From: Membranipora membranacea
Lineage: Eukaryota; Bryozoa; Gymnolaemata; Cheilostomatida; Membraniporidae
Reading direction: 5' to 3'
Length of the DNA stretch: 64,000 nucleotides
NCBI GenBank assembly: GCA_914767715.1
Contig: OU612072.1
Location: 5,704,001 to 5,768,000, forward strand
A program made the translations under genes and the position numbers. Positions 12,801-25,767 of this stretch are shown here, one piece after another. Positions within the stretch are counted from its first letter, which is position 1. Each line of letters starts with the position of its first letter. The notes beneath the pieces were generated by a model, which did no database searches, was not told where the DNA came from, and saw only the letters and a list, made by a program, of their open reading frames with translations.

Positions 12801-14844
12801 AAAATAGTCCAAACATCTTTGCCCAGCTCTTGATGGACAGACAGACAGACCATGAAAGTTGCAACTTCAAATGCGTGATGTATTTTTAAGTGATCAGGCC
12901 TCTGATATTAAGAAAAATTGTTGTCATATATATTCTTATATATGACATGCAAACAAATATTCCATTCAAACTTGTTGACTAAATTACCTTCAGAATACAC
13001 AAACATACAAGCACACAATATTGGTGACTATTATTACACTTACCATCTTGACTGAATCCTTCCACAGTTACTTCTCTTAAGGTCACTCCACCTTCAGCTG
13101 ATTTGAAGACAGCGACATGTCTGGTTGATATGTTTGCGTTATAACTCTGTTCTCTGAACTCCCCAGCAGGTGAAGGTACTGTATAAATCTGTGTCCAGTC
13201 AGATGGGGCTATACTGGGAGATCGTGGGTTTTCAATCACACTAGTCAGTACCTGAGCTCCGTTCAACCGTTGAGCTGTAGAAATATGAATGAGATTGTAA
13301 TGATTACTATCATTGATATGGAGTCACCCCTTTAGTGTGAATATAATTATACTAATAGCCTGGGTGAATCCTTTGGTAATAGAGAACAAGTCATCAATTA
13401 ATTGCAATAGTTGTGCATTCGGAATAAAGTAAGAGTTGGCCGATTTTATTCCATGGTCTATTGGTCATGTGAGCACAGTATAGAAATAGACTAAGTTGAT
13501 GTCTGTGTATCGATGTCTATCGATCACAATGCTGAATTTATTACATAAATTTTCTTCACTCCAGCAAGTCTAAGCTAAGCTAAGCCTAAGTAAGTAGTAG
13601 ATCTACAAACAGTATGACATGCCAAATGAGCAGGAAATCACATGGAATAAGAAGAAGAAATTTCAAACCAAGGACTACTCCTTGTTCAAACTAACAAAGA
13701 TGTTTTTGTTAGTTGGCTATTGATCGTGAATCCGAATTTATGAAAATAGACAGGTCTTTGTCGTGGCCCCCCTCCCCAGCCACTTATCCCCGACATGACA
13801 GCCTGCCCAGGCTAGGTCTGGTGTATGTCTCAACGCTTGGGATCTTCCATGATCAATTGTTCCATACCCACGCATCCTAAGATGTATATATCTAACCCAC
13901 TTTGTATATTTATTCACTCACTGACATAGGTGCTTTTACCACGATTACATATGGTGATCCTATAGATGTAATACACCTTCTCCAAATCAACTCTCCACCA
14001 GCTTTTTGCCCACGTCTCAGTTTGGGAAAATAGTCCATCATTTGCTAAAAGATCGCTACAGCTTTCTGGAAGTGGAACTCCATCCACAGCTACACCAGAC
14101 GGCTGCTCATCAGTCACACCAGCAGCACTTGATGGCCTACTGAAATAAGATGACTGAGTGGCTGGTTTTCCTACAGCTAAATTCACTCCAGCGTCTGTAC
14201 AACCTGTGTGATTATTAAATCATAATTTTGGCAACACAACATGAGGTATATAAAATGTGATGTTGAGTTGTGATGAGAGGGTCACACTGCTAGGTTAGGC
14301 CAATATGATATTTTGGAAGAATGTGGCTCAGGAGCGAGGGTGTGAGGAGCGGGGCTTTGCATATTCACTGTGAGTAGTTACAATTAACTGATAGGGTTTG
14401 ATAAAAAATCTTTGAAAATTTGTAACTGCTCACATTGGAGCTTCTCAATAGAATAATGAAAGTACATTTGTCTTTGGTCCTGTGATTGAATGAATAACAT
14501 AAGGGAATGCTATGTAAAGCCAGCAGTGCCTCGCAGTCATTATTGCATTCGGGATTAAGTGAGGCATAATTATGAGACTTCCTGGCTCCTCATCAGGTTA
14601 ACATGAAAATTCCAAATATGTGGTTTTGAGCGCCAACACGAATATCCCATAATCACTGATACTTTAGAATACCAACCGTACCGGCTATTACAAGATTTAA
14701 CAATTTGGGTGGTCTCAAATAATGACAATACAAACCCTCAGATTCAGGTGAAGTTTAAATCATATAACTACTTTCCATAACGTACTAGGAGACACAACTG
14801 TTCTTACCCAATAGAGCAATGCAGATAATAAACGCAAGATACAT
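6880..14844 (-). CDS. Copy A: FTP-lectin/FN3 single-pass receptor without phosphatase domain
   Basis: This is a predicted 739-residue type I membrane receptor. Minus-strand exons: 14,844-14,808; 14,203-13,922; 13,274-13,044; 12,756-12,648; 12,222-12,017; 11,717-11,629; 11,504-11,297; 11,067-10,955; 10,554-10,356; 10,093-9,991; 9,727-9,525; 9,290-9,181; 8,214-8,160; 7,658-7,490; 7,280-7,222; 6,926-6,880. All junctions keep frame and have GT-AG sites. Order: signal peptide (MYLAFIICIALL), FTP lectin-like domain (about 13-184), three FN3-like domains, a membrane-proximal RPTP-type region (contains FPVGDG and YDVYYGV), transmembrane helix about 672-696 followed by LLKKR, and a short cytoplasmic piece. 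An in-frame TGA at 6,882-6,880 ends it before the tyrosine motifs. Nine exons match copy C in length exactly. Ligand unknown; the FTP fold usually binds fucose. The penultimate exon is the least certain. Confidence 0.82.
13044..14203 (-). CDS. FTP (fucolectin/tachylectin-4/pentraxin-1-like) domain exons of copy A
   Basis: Two phase 1-1 exons (14,203-13,922 and 13,274-13,044) form the lectin-like module. They show the family pattern: NLAVGKPATQSS at the start, ANDG in the middle, SWWRVDLEKVYYIYRITICNRG as a broken-up core, then RHVAVF and LREVTVEGF at the end. The CC pair often present after the NRG loop is absent, as in copy C. This is the domain most likely to contact ligand. Copy B has lost both exons. 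Confidence 0.85.
13355..13810. mobile_element. MITE-like element in intron 2 of copy A
   Basis: This is the same family and orientation as 49,613-50,150, with long near-identical internal sequence (both contain ctattggtcatgt and a tagaaatagactaagttgatg segment). The terminal repeats are shortened here: the right end keeps the C-rich ...cccgacatgacagcctgccca arm, but the left end begins at tagcctgggtgaatcc. It is non-coding. Confidence 0.65.
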
Positions 14845-15009
14845 TTCGCGTACAGTTGAGGAGCGTTGCTGGCTGCAGCTAATTCCTTTGCAGGCAGATT
14901 ACTGAAGTGCTTATTTTATCAAAATTTCCTGAAAATCGTATTGTGCTTCAATAGCTGGCTTCTTCTACTGAACTGCGTTTTCTGAAATCAGGTCAAGAAT
15001 GATATCACT

Positions 15010-15900
15010 TTACGTTGTTCATCTAGAATTTAAATTCCTCGTTGCTACTATTGAAATGCCTAAATTAAGTCATGAGATCACGAATATTTCATCGCTACTT
15101 GGCATTGAATTGGCATGAAGACATGCCAACAACGGGGCATGCATAAATGATAAATAAACCTTACCGCAAATATGCTTTGATTCAAGCTTGAATAATGTAT
15201 CCAACTGGTTAAGACATATTATAATAGCTTTGTGCTTTCACAAGTTCCTGTTAGATGTATTATTGAACTATAATATGACTCAGAACTGTCATTTTAGTGT
15301 GTGGGAATCATGTGACTTTCTGACCCTTAAACACTGTTATATAGATTGGCTGCTGGCTGTTTATGATAGCAGTATGAATCACAGTGGATTCCATTGTATT
15401 GTCATGACATAGTCAAAACCCAGCGGAATTACTTGCACTCCATATGAATTTTTTCCTCGTATCAGTAAGAATTCTTGCCTGTTATAATGGATATGGCCAC
15501 AATGATAGCATGTTTTCTTTGTAATTTCCGTGAGCAGTTGGCGGTGCAATATTTTGATCAAATACATCTCAAGCATCTGACAGCAGATTAAGTTCTGTTC
15601 GATTTTGGCTCTTTTTTTATGCGCAACAATCTACTATTACAATTGGATCAGGAAATGCTACGGTTGAGGCCTGAGGTCTGCTATTGTAGAAAGATCTCCG
15701 GCTACTGTGTTATGATGCTGGGTACAGATAAATTGATGGTTGGTTTTCATCTTGCAGTTATTCGATATGATATCCCGCCATTGAGGGCGTTTGGTTCAGT
15801 GATTATGTTCAGTTACGTTGGGGTAAGAGTTTTTGGTGTTGGAGTAGGCCCAACGCTCCATCATCAGCGTTGGGGTGGGCTAAACTGCAATGAATGTCCA
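15010..15900. repeat. Upstream flank of copy A (duplicon copy 2)
   Basis: Bases 15,010-15,210 match 440-655, 26,220-26,425 and the 30.1-30.5 kb block. Bases 15,640-15,800 match 26,540-26,680 and 31,310-31,450. It lies directly upstream of the copy A signal exon, so promoter elements are expected here, but I see no distinctive TATA or initiator. Confidence 0.7.
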
Positions 15901-16880
15901 TTCTGATACATTTTTCTTCTCTTTTATTCGGAGTTGTCAAGGACCGTTACAGGGGACGTTTTATTCAAGTCTTCTTTCCAAAGATTTTAGACCAAAAATC
16001 TTTTAGTTTGAAAATACTTCCTGAAATTATTACTACCCACCAACAGGATTGATCTGTTGTGTGTTCATCTAGATTTCAGCCAGGTCAGCCAAAGGTCATA
16101 GCCTAAAATTTACACATGTACAGTTTTTTGATGGGGAGAGTGCACATTTGACTCTATTCTACGGAAATAATCCTATATTCTTGCTAAAGCAAAATCTCTA
16201 TCTCAGTGTTTTCCCATGAGTGTCCATGCTTTTCCTATTTTTTCAATGGAATAACAACAATCTCTTCTGAATTTCAATTCTCCAAGACTAAGAGGTAAGT
16301 TAATTCTAATGTATTCCACAGTGGATGTACTCCTGACCAATAGATTAAGCTTGTTTGGTGGGTGGATAGAGGAAACAGTTAGAGTTTCATTCTCAGTCTC
16401 ATTCTTCTTTCTCTCATTCACCCGCCCTGGCTGTGCCCTAGGCCTATTCAATTCAGGTCAATAGACTGGACCCACTCATTCACCACCATCATCATCATAC
16501 TTGTGTTCTAACTGGTTGTCGCTGTGAGTGATAGATGATTGGAACTTTGAGGGCACACTAAGCCTAGTAGGTGTTTGTAATGAAGGAATGAAGAAGAGTT
16601 GGTTATTCAAAGTACATGTTCATTTTAAGTAGGTTATCTTAGTGGGATGGGACTGGAAATTCCAGCAGGGCAGATTTTAACGACTTCAATCTACCATAGC
16701 AAAGCAGTTAAAGCAAGATTGTAAGGGGATTATCACATTTATAAATGATTACATTATTTCACTGTGAGATGCATAGATTTGCTCCATTTTGCTTCTTTAT
16801 GTGAACAATTTTCCAACGCTGGAGGGCGCTCAGCCGCCCCTCCCGCACCCAACCCAGGCTTGGGGCAAGAAATATTTTCT
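15900..16880. other. Spacer with no gene seen
   Basis: No conserved ORF, structured RNA or terminal repeat is recognised. A GC-rich patch (16,815-16,870) is repeat-like. The duplicated sequence resumes near 16,890. Confidence 0.4.
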
Positions 16881-17830
16881 CTCAACACCACTGTGCGAAA
16901 CTCATGTATGCCTAGAAAATCAGTTACTTTCAAAATGCAAAAGATCATATCAGGTGAGCACATCCTTAGTTTAAGTGTCTATCTACAGACGTTGCTTCTA
17001 TGGATGATACTGACTTAGCTCAGGAGTTACAAGAGGAACTACAGCCTTGTGTTAGCGGGGTGGTACAGCAGGACAACCCACTCTCTGCTGATGATGGATC
17101 GGGGATCGGTGAAGATCACTCGTACCTGCTTAAAAATAATAGAGACCAAATATAACTGAGTTTCTAGTTTTAGAAAACGCGCTATACTGGTATTAATTAT
17201 TTAAGTGCAAATACCATGATGATATGAGGATAATCATCTGTTTTTTGGGATGGGAACGACCGTACCTGCAAGACATAGACATGTTGTGTATAGATAATCA
17301 GACAGTGGTCTTTTTTCTGAACTATGTAATGTAATGAAGCGTGTATACTTTTGTAACACTGATTTATTTACCAACCAGCAAGGGCAAGGTTTACATAAGA
17401 GTGTTGTAGGTTATACAAAAAGAAGAAGAAGATCACTCATCAGTAGTCACTATATCAACTTCGAGGCAGATGACTTTTGACCTGTGCACGTAATGTTTGT
17501 ATAAATCTCTTGAGTACAGTGCAGTGTTAGCAATCACCTGGATGATATATGATTTCTATTGGCACTGAAACAGCCAATGAAAACTGAGATTGAATGTCTT
17601 CCAAGTCGACTACAATATACAATACAATGGCATCAAACTCCTAGACTTTCCCAATGATGGTTTGAGGTACGAGTACCTTGCTATGCAGTACATCTAACTT
17701 AGCCAGTTCGAGGCTATTTTTGTTTCCTGGTGAATTCCCAATGATGAATTATCCTTTTTATTTCCAGGATGTGAGTCCCCCCACGCATCACATCTAAGGC
17801 GAGGAGTCCAGTATAGATGGAATTGTTGCA
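16880..17830. repeat. Inter-gene spacer duplicon, second copy
   Basis: This is colinear with 1,420-2,545. It lacks the LINE found at the equivalent point of the left block, so it represents the empty site. Confidence 0.75.
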
Positions 17831-17839
17831 ACTGATGTG

Positions 17840-20455
17840 CTTTTATGTGCGCTCAATGGTAAAGGCTTAAACAGGCACCCAGCTGAGGCGTGAATGTTTC
17901 CATAATGTATATCAGGGGTTCATTGATGATGGGAAACTGCACATTGTATACAAACTCTCAATTATCGCTACTGTAAACTCATTTTGGCAAATAATGTGTC
18001 ACTTTTTTTCTATACTATACTTAGCTAATGGAAATTATTTAAGTCTGTACTGCACTAAATATAGAGTACTGCAATCTTCGTCCACATCACTTGGTTGGTA
18101 TTGATTCTAGTTGTCCCCTCATGTTTAGAAATGAGATAACTCCCGATATTTCCCATTTGGTCCAAATCATTGAATCTGGCAGCGGGTGTGAGTTTTTTGT
18201 GTTATATTAATACCTGTATTGCATTTTTAGATTTATGCATCAATCTCAACACAAAAGGTCTTGTTTATATGTGTACAACATCTGAAGATTACACAACCAA
18301 TCTGTAGTCAAAGCTTTTAAAGCTAAAGCCAAGAGTGGCAAAATCACAGCCGCTGATTATGAATACCTTCTCTACGACACCCGCAATCCGTTTCAAAAAA
18401 CTCGTCAGTACAAGAAAACAAATGAATTCCGATTCTCATGGACAATCTATCAAAAAATCTATCTTCGTAAAGAAGAGGTCAGCCCTCCCATCCAAATCAC
18501 ATGTGAACAGGATTTGGACAATCTATACTCAAGCTCTTAAAATCCAAAATACCCGTGTGAACAATATAGTAATTTTTTTTTTCATTTTCATGGAAATAGT
18601 CTCAAATTGCTCTCCAACCCAGTTCGATCAAATCGAACAAAAGACTGATCACAATGGATTACACCTCTTACACACGAACATCGGACTTCGATGATTTTTG
18701 ATCAAATTATTATTTTGTTCAAAAATCATCACTTATAACTTTGAACAACAGCAAGCTTTCTACTGTGGAATCAATAAAATAACATCTTCCCTGTTCCATC
18801 ACTTTACACTCAGAGGATCTGTCTACTCGCACACAAAATCTACTATTCATCAACTCCCGCCTACACCACTCCCTCTACATCTGCCTGCGGTCATCGTCAA
18901 CCTGACAACCAAGCGTCTGTTGTTTGGAACAGCTTGCCTGTTTCAATATGTTCGATTTAATGTATTGAATCGTTTAAGTCGGTTTCAAAGCAGCACCTGC
19001 TGGCCTCATTGTGAGAGCCTCCGCTGCTGAAAGGGTAATGTTTATAAGAGTCAATTAAATTCCAACCCAACTCAGAGCTCTTGCGCCTCGGATCGCTATG
19101 CTACTGCGCATATGGAGCCTCATCATCTTAAACTCACGCATTTTATACATGAATTAATTACCCGATGAAATAAACAAATCAAATTCAAATTCACCAATTG
19201 TCAATATATAACGGTCCTGATTCTATTAAGCTGCATTCATAACCCGACAAACCTATAGCAAAAGTCTTTTGAGTGGCTATTCATGAGGAGTATCACATTT
19301 TGAAAAAAGTTTTTGGAGCTAGCAAGACAGTCTATGGTTCATATATATAATGCAATAATTATATAATAAAAGCAAAGGTAAAATCTGATAGCCTACTGCT
19401 AGAGTCTAAACAACCCAACTGTATACGCACAAAGGTCATACCCAAGTGCCTACAGTAGCCGCAGACACCACTGCCCCCACACAGACAGGCCGTTAGGGTC
19501 ACAGGCATGCAAGTCTGAGAGTCTTTCTCCACTTCCTTTAGGTACTTCTTGTACTGCGATACGCCAGTGCACAGCAAAGACCTCTCAATCCGATTGTTGT
19601 TGGTGTAAAAATCTTAAATCATTGTTTTAAAGAGTTGTAATGACGCAATGATTCATCAATGAGATAGTTTTGAGGCTACACTATAATTGATTTCTAAAGT
19701 AGCTATTTGACAATACTTGGAGCATAACTCCTTATCTATCCACCTTGCCATCATAAGTCAAGAATAATGCCTAAAATTTGTGTTTAAAATGAGTTGTTGG
19801 CAATGCACCAAGTTTGAACTTTGGAGAATTCTTGCCTTGGTAGGTTTTGGTCAGTCGAGCAAATATTTGTGTCATCTGCATAAAGTATATAATTGAGTGA
19901 GGAAACAGCTTTCAACAAAGTCATTGATCAAGATTAACATGGACCTAAAGTCAACTCTGAGTTTCACGTAATATGTATGTTGTATTATCCATCATGCTTA
20001 ATCAACAGTTAATATTTTGAAGAAAATTCTGCTTTATTGAAAATATAATCTTTAGGAAGGCTAAGCGATGTAATTATTCACACTGGATACAAATTTCATA
20101 CAGTGTATAGGTAAAGGAATTCCGTTAGATATCTTGAAGATACTTTCAAGATATTATCCTATAATCCAAGCAAACTTTGGGCAAAATTTAGATTAGATTA
20201 TCGAAAATGAGTTACGCAGCTTTCAGGTTTGGGGGGAGTGATATACAGTGATACAATTAAAGGGTTGGAAACAATGTGTATGTTTGTGTGTAGGAGGAGC
20301 GAATTGAACTCAGATTATTTTTAGGTTATGGTACAAACACTTTAAAACTTATCATTTCTTTACAACATTCCCAGATACGGTTTTCACATTCAACAACTTG
20401 TTAATGTACTGAGTAATAGGTTTTACATACTGTGTGCAGTCAGTCTATTGACTCT
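17840..20455. repeat. Inter-gene spacer and 3' flank duplicon of copy B
   Basis: This corresponds to 3,390-4,360 and 5,745-6,560 of the left block, interrupted here by a LINE-like insertion at 18,304-19,195. No gene is seen in the duplicated parts. Confidence 0.7.
18304..19195 (+). mobile_element. LINE-like fragment inserted in the right block
   Basis: The left block has an uninterrupted site (near 3,785-3,790) where this block carries about 890 extra bases, flanked by accaat-like repeats that could be a target-site duplication. Near 18,915-19,000 a frame reads VVWNSLPVSI, then a stop, then IESFKSVSKQHLL. This resembles the WNSLP...FK..L..HL end of LINE reverse transcriptases. The 3' end is an AT-rich (caaatt)-type tract. 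The first 240 bases hold a basic open frame (KAFKAKAKSGKITAADYEY) that I cannot assign. Confidence 0.6.
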
Positions 20456-20744
20456 CATGTCAGAAAGTTCTTTTCTAGGCCTACATTGGCATAGGTAGAG
20501 CTATCACCTTGTGATGACGCAGTGACACTACTAAGCTGTTGGGTATCTCTGCAGTTTGTTTCTGCATACAAATGATCATCTCCTACACTAGCACTGCTCA
20601 GCACCTCATACTGTGAGGATAAGGTAGCATACTGATGATCATCTTTAGTAGGGATCAAGTTATCAAGTACAGTCTCATAGTCAGCAGTTGTTTGAGGTCT
20701 GGATGCCTGAACATCAAGGATTATCTCCACATAGTCCCTTGGAT
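20455..20744 (-). CDS. Copy B tail exon with two ITIM-like motifs
   Basis: This is an open 96-codon terminal exon, entered in phase 1 from an AG acceptor and ending in TGA at 20,457-20,455. It is acidic and polar, with seven tyrosines. Two match the ITIM consensus (S/I/V/L)xYxx(I/V/L): SQYEVL (20,616-20,599) and STYANV (20,499-20,482), the second also fitting a Grb2-type YxN. Other tyrosines lie in RDYVEII, ADYETV, HQYATL and HLYAET. Copy A shows the same tail with about 80% identical residues by eye. The rest of copy B is broken, so expression would need another upstream exon. Assignment rests on motif match; no enzyme domain is present. Confidence 0.65.
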
Positions 20745-23700
20745 CTTATCAAATAGGAAACACGCTAAATTTCAGGATAATTAAGATATTAGGACTCACA
20801 GGTTCATGTGTATCCTTTCACAATCATTTTTATGTGTCTATCAACAAATCAATAGCACAGAAGCTTTAACTTAATTTGGAACATACAATATTAAAAAAAG
20901 AAATTATGATCGTCAGTCCATTCTTTATCCAGTTATTTTTCTGCAAGTATTGCACAGCCTATAACACATTTACAACATGCACAACAACACTGGTTTGGAT
21001 TAAATTTCACCATATTAATAAGTCATGATATTGCTCAATAATGAGCCAGTAGAACATGAAATAACAGACACTTACTTCTCGGTATGCTGTATATTTCTTT
21101 TCCTCAAATGTATGTCGAGTATTATAATGATGGTAACAACTACCAAGGGTACAATCACTATTCCGGGAGTGCCTCCGGATGTCAGGCCATCTTTAGGCGT
21201 TGTAATCTCTGGTATTTCCTCCAGAGGAACTGTTGGGACAAATTACATCGTTGATTTTTGAGCTGATTCATTTTTGTTTCTTAAAGATGTATCTGCTTTT
21301 TCTGAAGCATGATGATGGAAACATTCAACGACAATTTTTACCACCGCATACTATGCTCTGAATGTACCAGGAGCGTACATAGTCATGAATAAGAAGAAGG
21401 ATAAAATGATTCAAAGACTCGTTATAAAAATTCAATTGAGGATCATGCCCACAACAACAACCACAACAAGTGGATGGAGGTTGAAACAGACTTGTGAGCA
21501 TCACATGCAGATCTTAGGTTTAACTTACACACTACTTGACAGGTTTATAAACATGGTTATTAGCTTGAATATCAGCGATAGGTTGATCTAACACTCGGAC
21601 AATAACATCAGTTTGTCCCTGTAAAAGTAGCACTTTTATTGTAAATAGTCAGTAGTCCATAGTCAATTGTGAATATTGAAAATTGATTGATTGATTAAAT
21701 CATTTTCTATAATTATACTAAAAAAAGCATATAAACATTAGCAAAAACCATCAGTCCAACATGCTACGCAGCAGCATTACTCATTTGAATAAACTGTTTT
21801 GAATTCATCCATGTCTTCCAATTGAACAAAAGAATACCAGGATACTAACTACATGTATGCATGTATGTATGTAGCTTTATTTCAACAATGGAACCTTTAA
21901 GATGCGGACACATTCAAATTTACCATCACAGGTCTTCTGGTATAAAAAATGGAGAGAGTGTCAAATGTAAAATGAAAAATTGTGAAGATCTTAACAGGCA
22001 TCCCAGAAATGGATAAGAGGGGATTTCAACTTGAGTTGTGATTTTACCTCTATTCTGATATCAACACCATAGTAAACATCGTATCCGGATCCTTTTTCAA
22101 GAGGTGCGTTAAGAACTCAATTGTATACTTTGCCATCACCTACTGGAAATCTGTAGCCTAAACGAAATAAGTTTAGAAATAGATATGAGCTAAACTTGGT
22201 ACATGCCTATATGCTAGCAGTCCCCGGCTTTTGACCATGAATATCACTTAGATTTGGCCACGAAGAAATCATGTGATACAGTCGAGTTTTCGAATGGGTT
22301 TTGTAACCTCATTGAGCGATTGACCAATATGATCCAAAAAAAAAATTTCTTGATATGAGACAAGACTTGGAAAGCTTTGAAAAGCAAGTTAACTTATTAA
22401 ATGAAGAGCCTGTTTCTGTACCGTCTGTAGGGGTTTCTGTGAGAATAGCGGCCAAGTAATAATCTAGACTACAATCTAGTGCTTCTGTGATATTGAGTAA
22501 GGGGTCAAATGTTGTAGGCCTAGCCACTTCTGGTATAATGTTTTGGGAACACCACTGTGATGCTTTTCTCTCTCTTTCCTCTGCAGCTGTTTTCTTTGTG
22601 ACAACAACTTTATATGCCCTAGAATAAGAGCACTGACTTTGAGGTCCAGTTCTGCAGGTCAATTACATCACAAATCAATTTCAATATTGTGGACAAGTCT
22701 AGTTTGATAATGGCAAGGTTTGGATAACTAGTATCAAAACTCAATGAATACTTGTAACTGAGCAGCGTTTGTCTCCATCATGTTTGAAAAATGGCAGCGA
22801 CTCATCAAAAGGAAAAAAATAAGGTTGTTTACTCACACAACTTCAGCGTTTTCAGGAGGTGTGATGGCAGGAAGTGGTACATGGAATAGTCCACCTACTT
22901 CTGGTATCACTTCTTCATCTTCAGGTACAAAAATGACAACTGCAAATATTCAGGATAATTAATTGAAAAAAACCAACTACCTTTATAACAATCCTGCATA
23001 GTTCAACAGGTAGGCTATGTCACTACTCATCAGGTTGGGAATTTTTGAATATATCTGCCTCCTTGCGAAGGTGAAGTCTTCAAAATGGTTTCACTGATAA
23101 TATTCTGACTGTCTATTTAAGATGGAATGGCTGCTGTTACAATTTTCCACCTCCTAGTTGTACAGTACTAACAATCTGCATGAGTGATCGTTGTTACTTC
23201 TTTACTAGCTGGACCCTTGTTATATGCTTGTTTGTTTTATGTGAAGGCTACAACATCGCATTTCACTTCAGTACCTGCTGAAAAGCCGCACACAAATACT
23301 GACATTGGTAATGTTCCTGCAGGTACTTCCTTCTTTCTACCATAAGGTTCACATGTAATCTACAGTGTACATAGTGCATAATCAGCAAAATAAGCATGGG
23401 TGCAAATAGAAGAAAAAGTAACATTCAAAATCAGTAGGGGCTTGCTGTACAGCATGGGAGTCCCTTTTTAAAACAAAGATTGGGAAATTCTGCATATTCT
23501 TTGACACAGAGCTCAAACCATGTAATTACATTGAGCAATTATTTTATATATGCCTGTATACAATGGGTACAACATATCAGGTTGTTCCAGGATTTTGGTT
23601 GTCTACAATTCCAGGCTAGGGTACTATTGTGAACCGGCTGCTTGAAAATGTCCTCTGGACACTCAATAATATTATAAACTATTCAAGAGACACTCTACTA

Positions 23701-24294
23701 TTGTGACAAGACTATTATAGACTGCCTAGCCATATTGTAATTGCAGACCCAGCGCAACCAGTGATATACTGGCTGACCACAGGTGTACTATATGATGTTG
23801 GTGGTCCCTCTTTGGTAATGTACCTGAGGGTTCTTAAGACTTGAAGAGGTATGGTTTGCAAAGACAATTGTGCTGAGCCCTGGCAAAAAGATGTGTGGTC
23901 ACACAGCATGGCGCTGGCGTAGTACTGTGTGCCATCACCAGTTCTCAACATTATTATTAAGTGATTTGTTTTCATACAGGGGAAAGTCTGTAGTAATACA
24001 CTGGGGAGGGTACAGTAATTTTGTTTAAGCTGCAGCAATAAAAATGTTTTAAAACCAGATGCTTAGTTGAGGTTCTACTGACTTCGTATTTTGTGATTGG
24101 ACCATGCTCATCACTTGCGGCACTGGACCACCGGATATTCAAACAGGTTTTGTTAACTGCTAGCAGAGAAATGCCTCTGGGTGCATCTATTGGAGCTGAA
24201 ATAACCAGATATAGTTCATTAGTTGAGATTATATAAAACTCACGTCCATTTATAGTCTCGATACCCTGTGATACCGTGTGAGAAAACCTTGATG

Positions 24295-24457
24295 TTTTTT
24301 TTTTTTATTCCGTTACCAGTACGGGTCTACGGAGTGGATTCTGATGGGGCACAGGAGCATTTCGATGTCAGATGATCTTCCTGACACACCCATGATCCTC
24401 CGGGATTCGAACACAGGACCTCTCAATTGAGTGACCCACGCCTTACCCATTGCACAT
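24295..24457 (-). mobile_element. tRNA-derived SINE
   Basis: Read on the minus strand: a tRNA-like head with an A-box-like TGGGTAAGGCG, a strong B box (GTTCGAATCCC, near 24,414-24,400), a short tRNA-unrelated body, and a poly(A) tail (12 T on the plus strand at 24,295-24,306). It lies between exons 6 and 8 of pseudogene B, where exon 7 should be, so its insertion or a linked deletion may have removed that exon. Confidence 0.75.
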
Positions 24458-25571
24458 TTAGGAACCTGCAGACAATAAAACTTATTTAAATTTAAAAAGA
24501 TGCAAACCATTTTAATGTATTGCTTGAAAAAGTTTTACAAAATGGTGCCAACACCCCTTTTACATTTATGTGTGCTTACTGGAGGAGAAGAAAAAAAGAA
24601 AGAAATATAGTTGAATGTAAAACATTATCACCTGCCATCTCAGTGACAATTTGACTGGTCTTTCTTCATTCTCCTTATCTTCTGACTGAGTCACAGATAT
24701 TTGCCTTGATGTACTGCGATCTGATTACCGAGAAGAAAGAAAGAGCGAGTTATAAACAACCATCTGATATTCACTCATGCCACTGAACTGGTTTGAAAGC
24801 CTTAGAAGGATTGATTCATATTGACAAGAAATTTGCATCTGTTATACCATAAATATTCGATTTGCGAGTCACTGTCATTTGATTGATAAACATGCATAAG
24901 ATAAATTGGTCTTACCGCTGCGGGTATAGGCAGCCGTAGTTTCCTGAAAAGTCTTGGTTTTTATTACCATTTTTATAGGTGAATAGCTTGATTTCATAGG
25001 AGTATGTTGTGGAATGACTCAAACCAACATGAGAGAAGATTATTGCCGGTCATCACGATGATATCCTGCAACATTTTCCTGGCTTCGTCAGGTTCCTTCA
25101 GAACCAACCTGGTAGATTGTTAAAATTATAGTGCAATCTCAGGGAAATAGAATTCAAAGATTTTGAGTAGTTATTGATTTACAAAACAACATCAAATAGC
25201 AACCTGCAAATTTGCTAATCATTATGCACTTATTGATAATTTTGAATTCAACTCTGGACAAAAGACTCTTGACAAACCTTGTGTTCTCAAACATCCGAGC
25301 TATTGTATTATTTAATCATTATTTAGGACCATGACATGAGGTACATCAAATGTGATCTTGAGTTGTGATGAATGGGTTACCCTGCTAGTATAGGCTGATA
25401 GGGCTTGATAATAAATCTTCGAAAGATACAAAACTGTTTTCACTAGTCTTCTCAACAGAATAAAAAAGGTGCATATGCCTTTGGTGCTGTGATTTTAAGA
25501 TAACATAAGAAAATGCTTTGTAAAGCTAATGGTGCAGAGCAATAATTATTGCATACAGCATTAAGTGAGGC

Positions 25572-25767
25572 ATAATTCACTCATTTTCATGTTAATCTTT
25601 AAGTCGAGCTGAACTTATTTTCATATTCAGATCTGTTCGAGCCATTGAAACACCTGCAGGCTCGCACTACAGAAAGCTGGCGTGGCTGAGCAGTTAGCAA
25701 AGACTGTGACGCGATATGCATGGGTACAAGTCCCGGTGGCGGCGGATTCTTTTCATGTTTTTTTTCT
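25572..25767 (+). mobile_element. tRNA-derived SINE with empty site in copy A
   Basis: Intron 1 of copy A reads straight through cataattatgagacttcc (14,569 region), while copy B has 196 extra bases between cataatt and attatgagacttcc. The insert ends with a tRNA-like unit: A box TGGCTGAGCAGTTAGC (25,683-25,698) and B box GGTACAAGTCCC (25,725-25,736), then a T-rich tail. The short repeated att may be the target duplication. Confidence 0.65.

Noticed and set aside
23715-24038. 107-codon minus-strand frame within copy B
   Set aside because: It falls in the intron between exons 8 and 9 of the pseudogene and has no family homology.
25677-25760. tRNA gene candidate
   Set aside because: The A and B boxes are present but stem pairing is poor, and the unit is part of an inserted SINE with an empty site in copy A.
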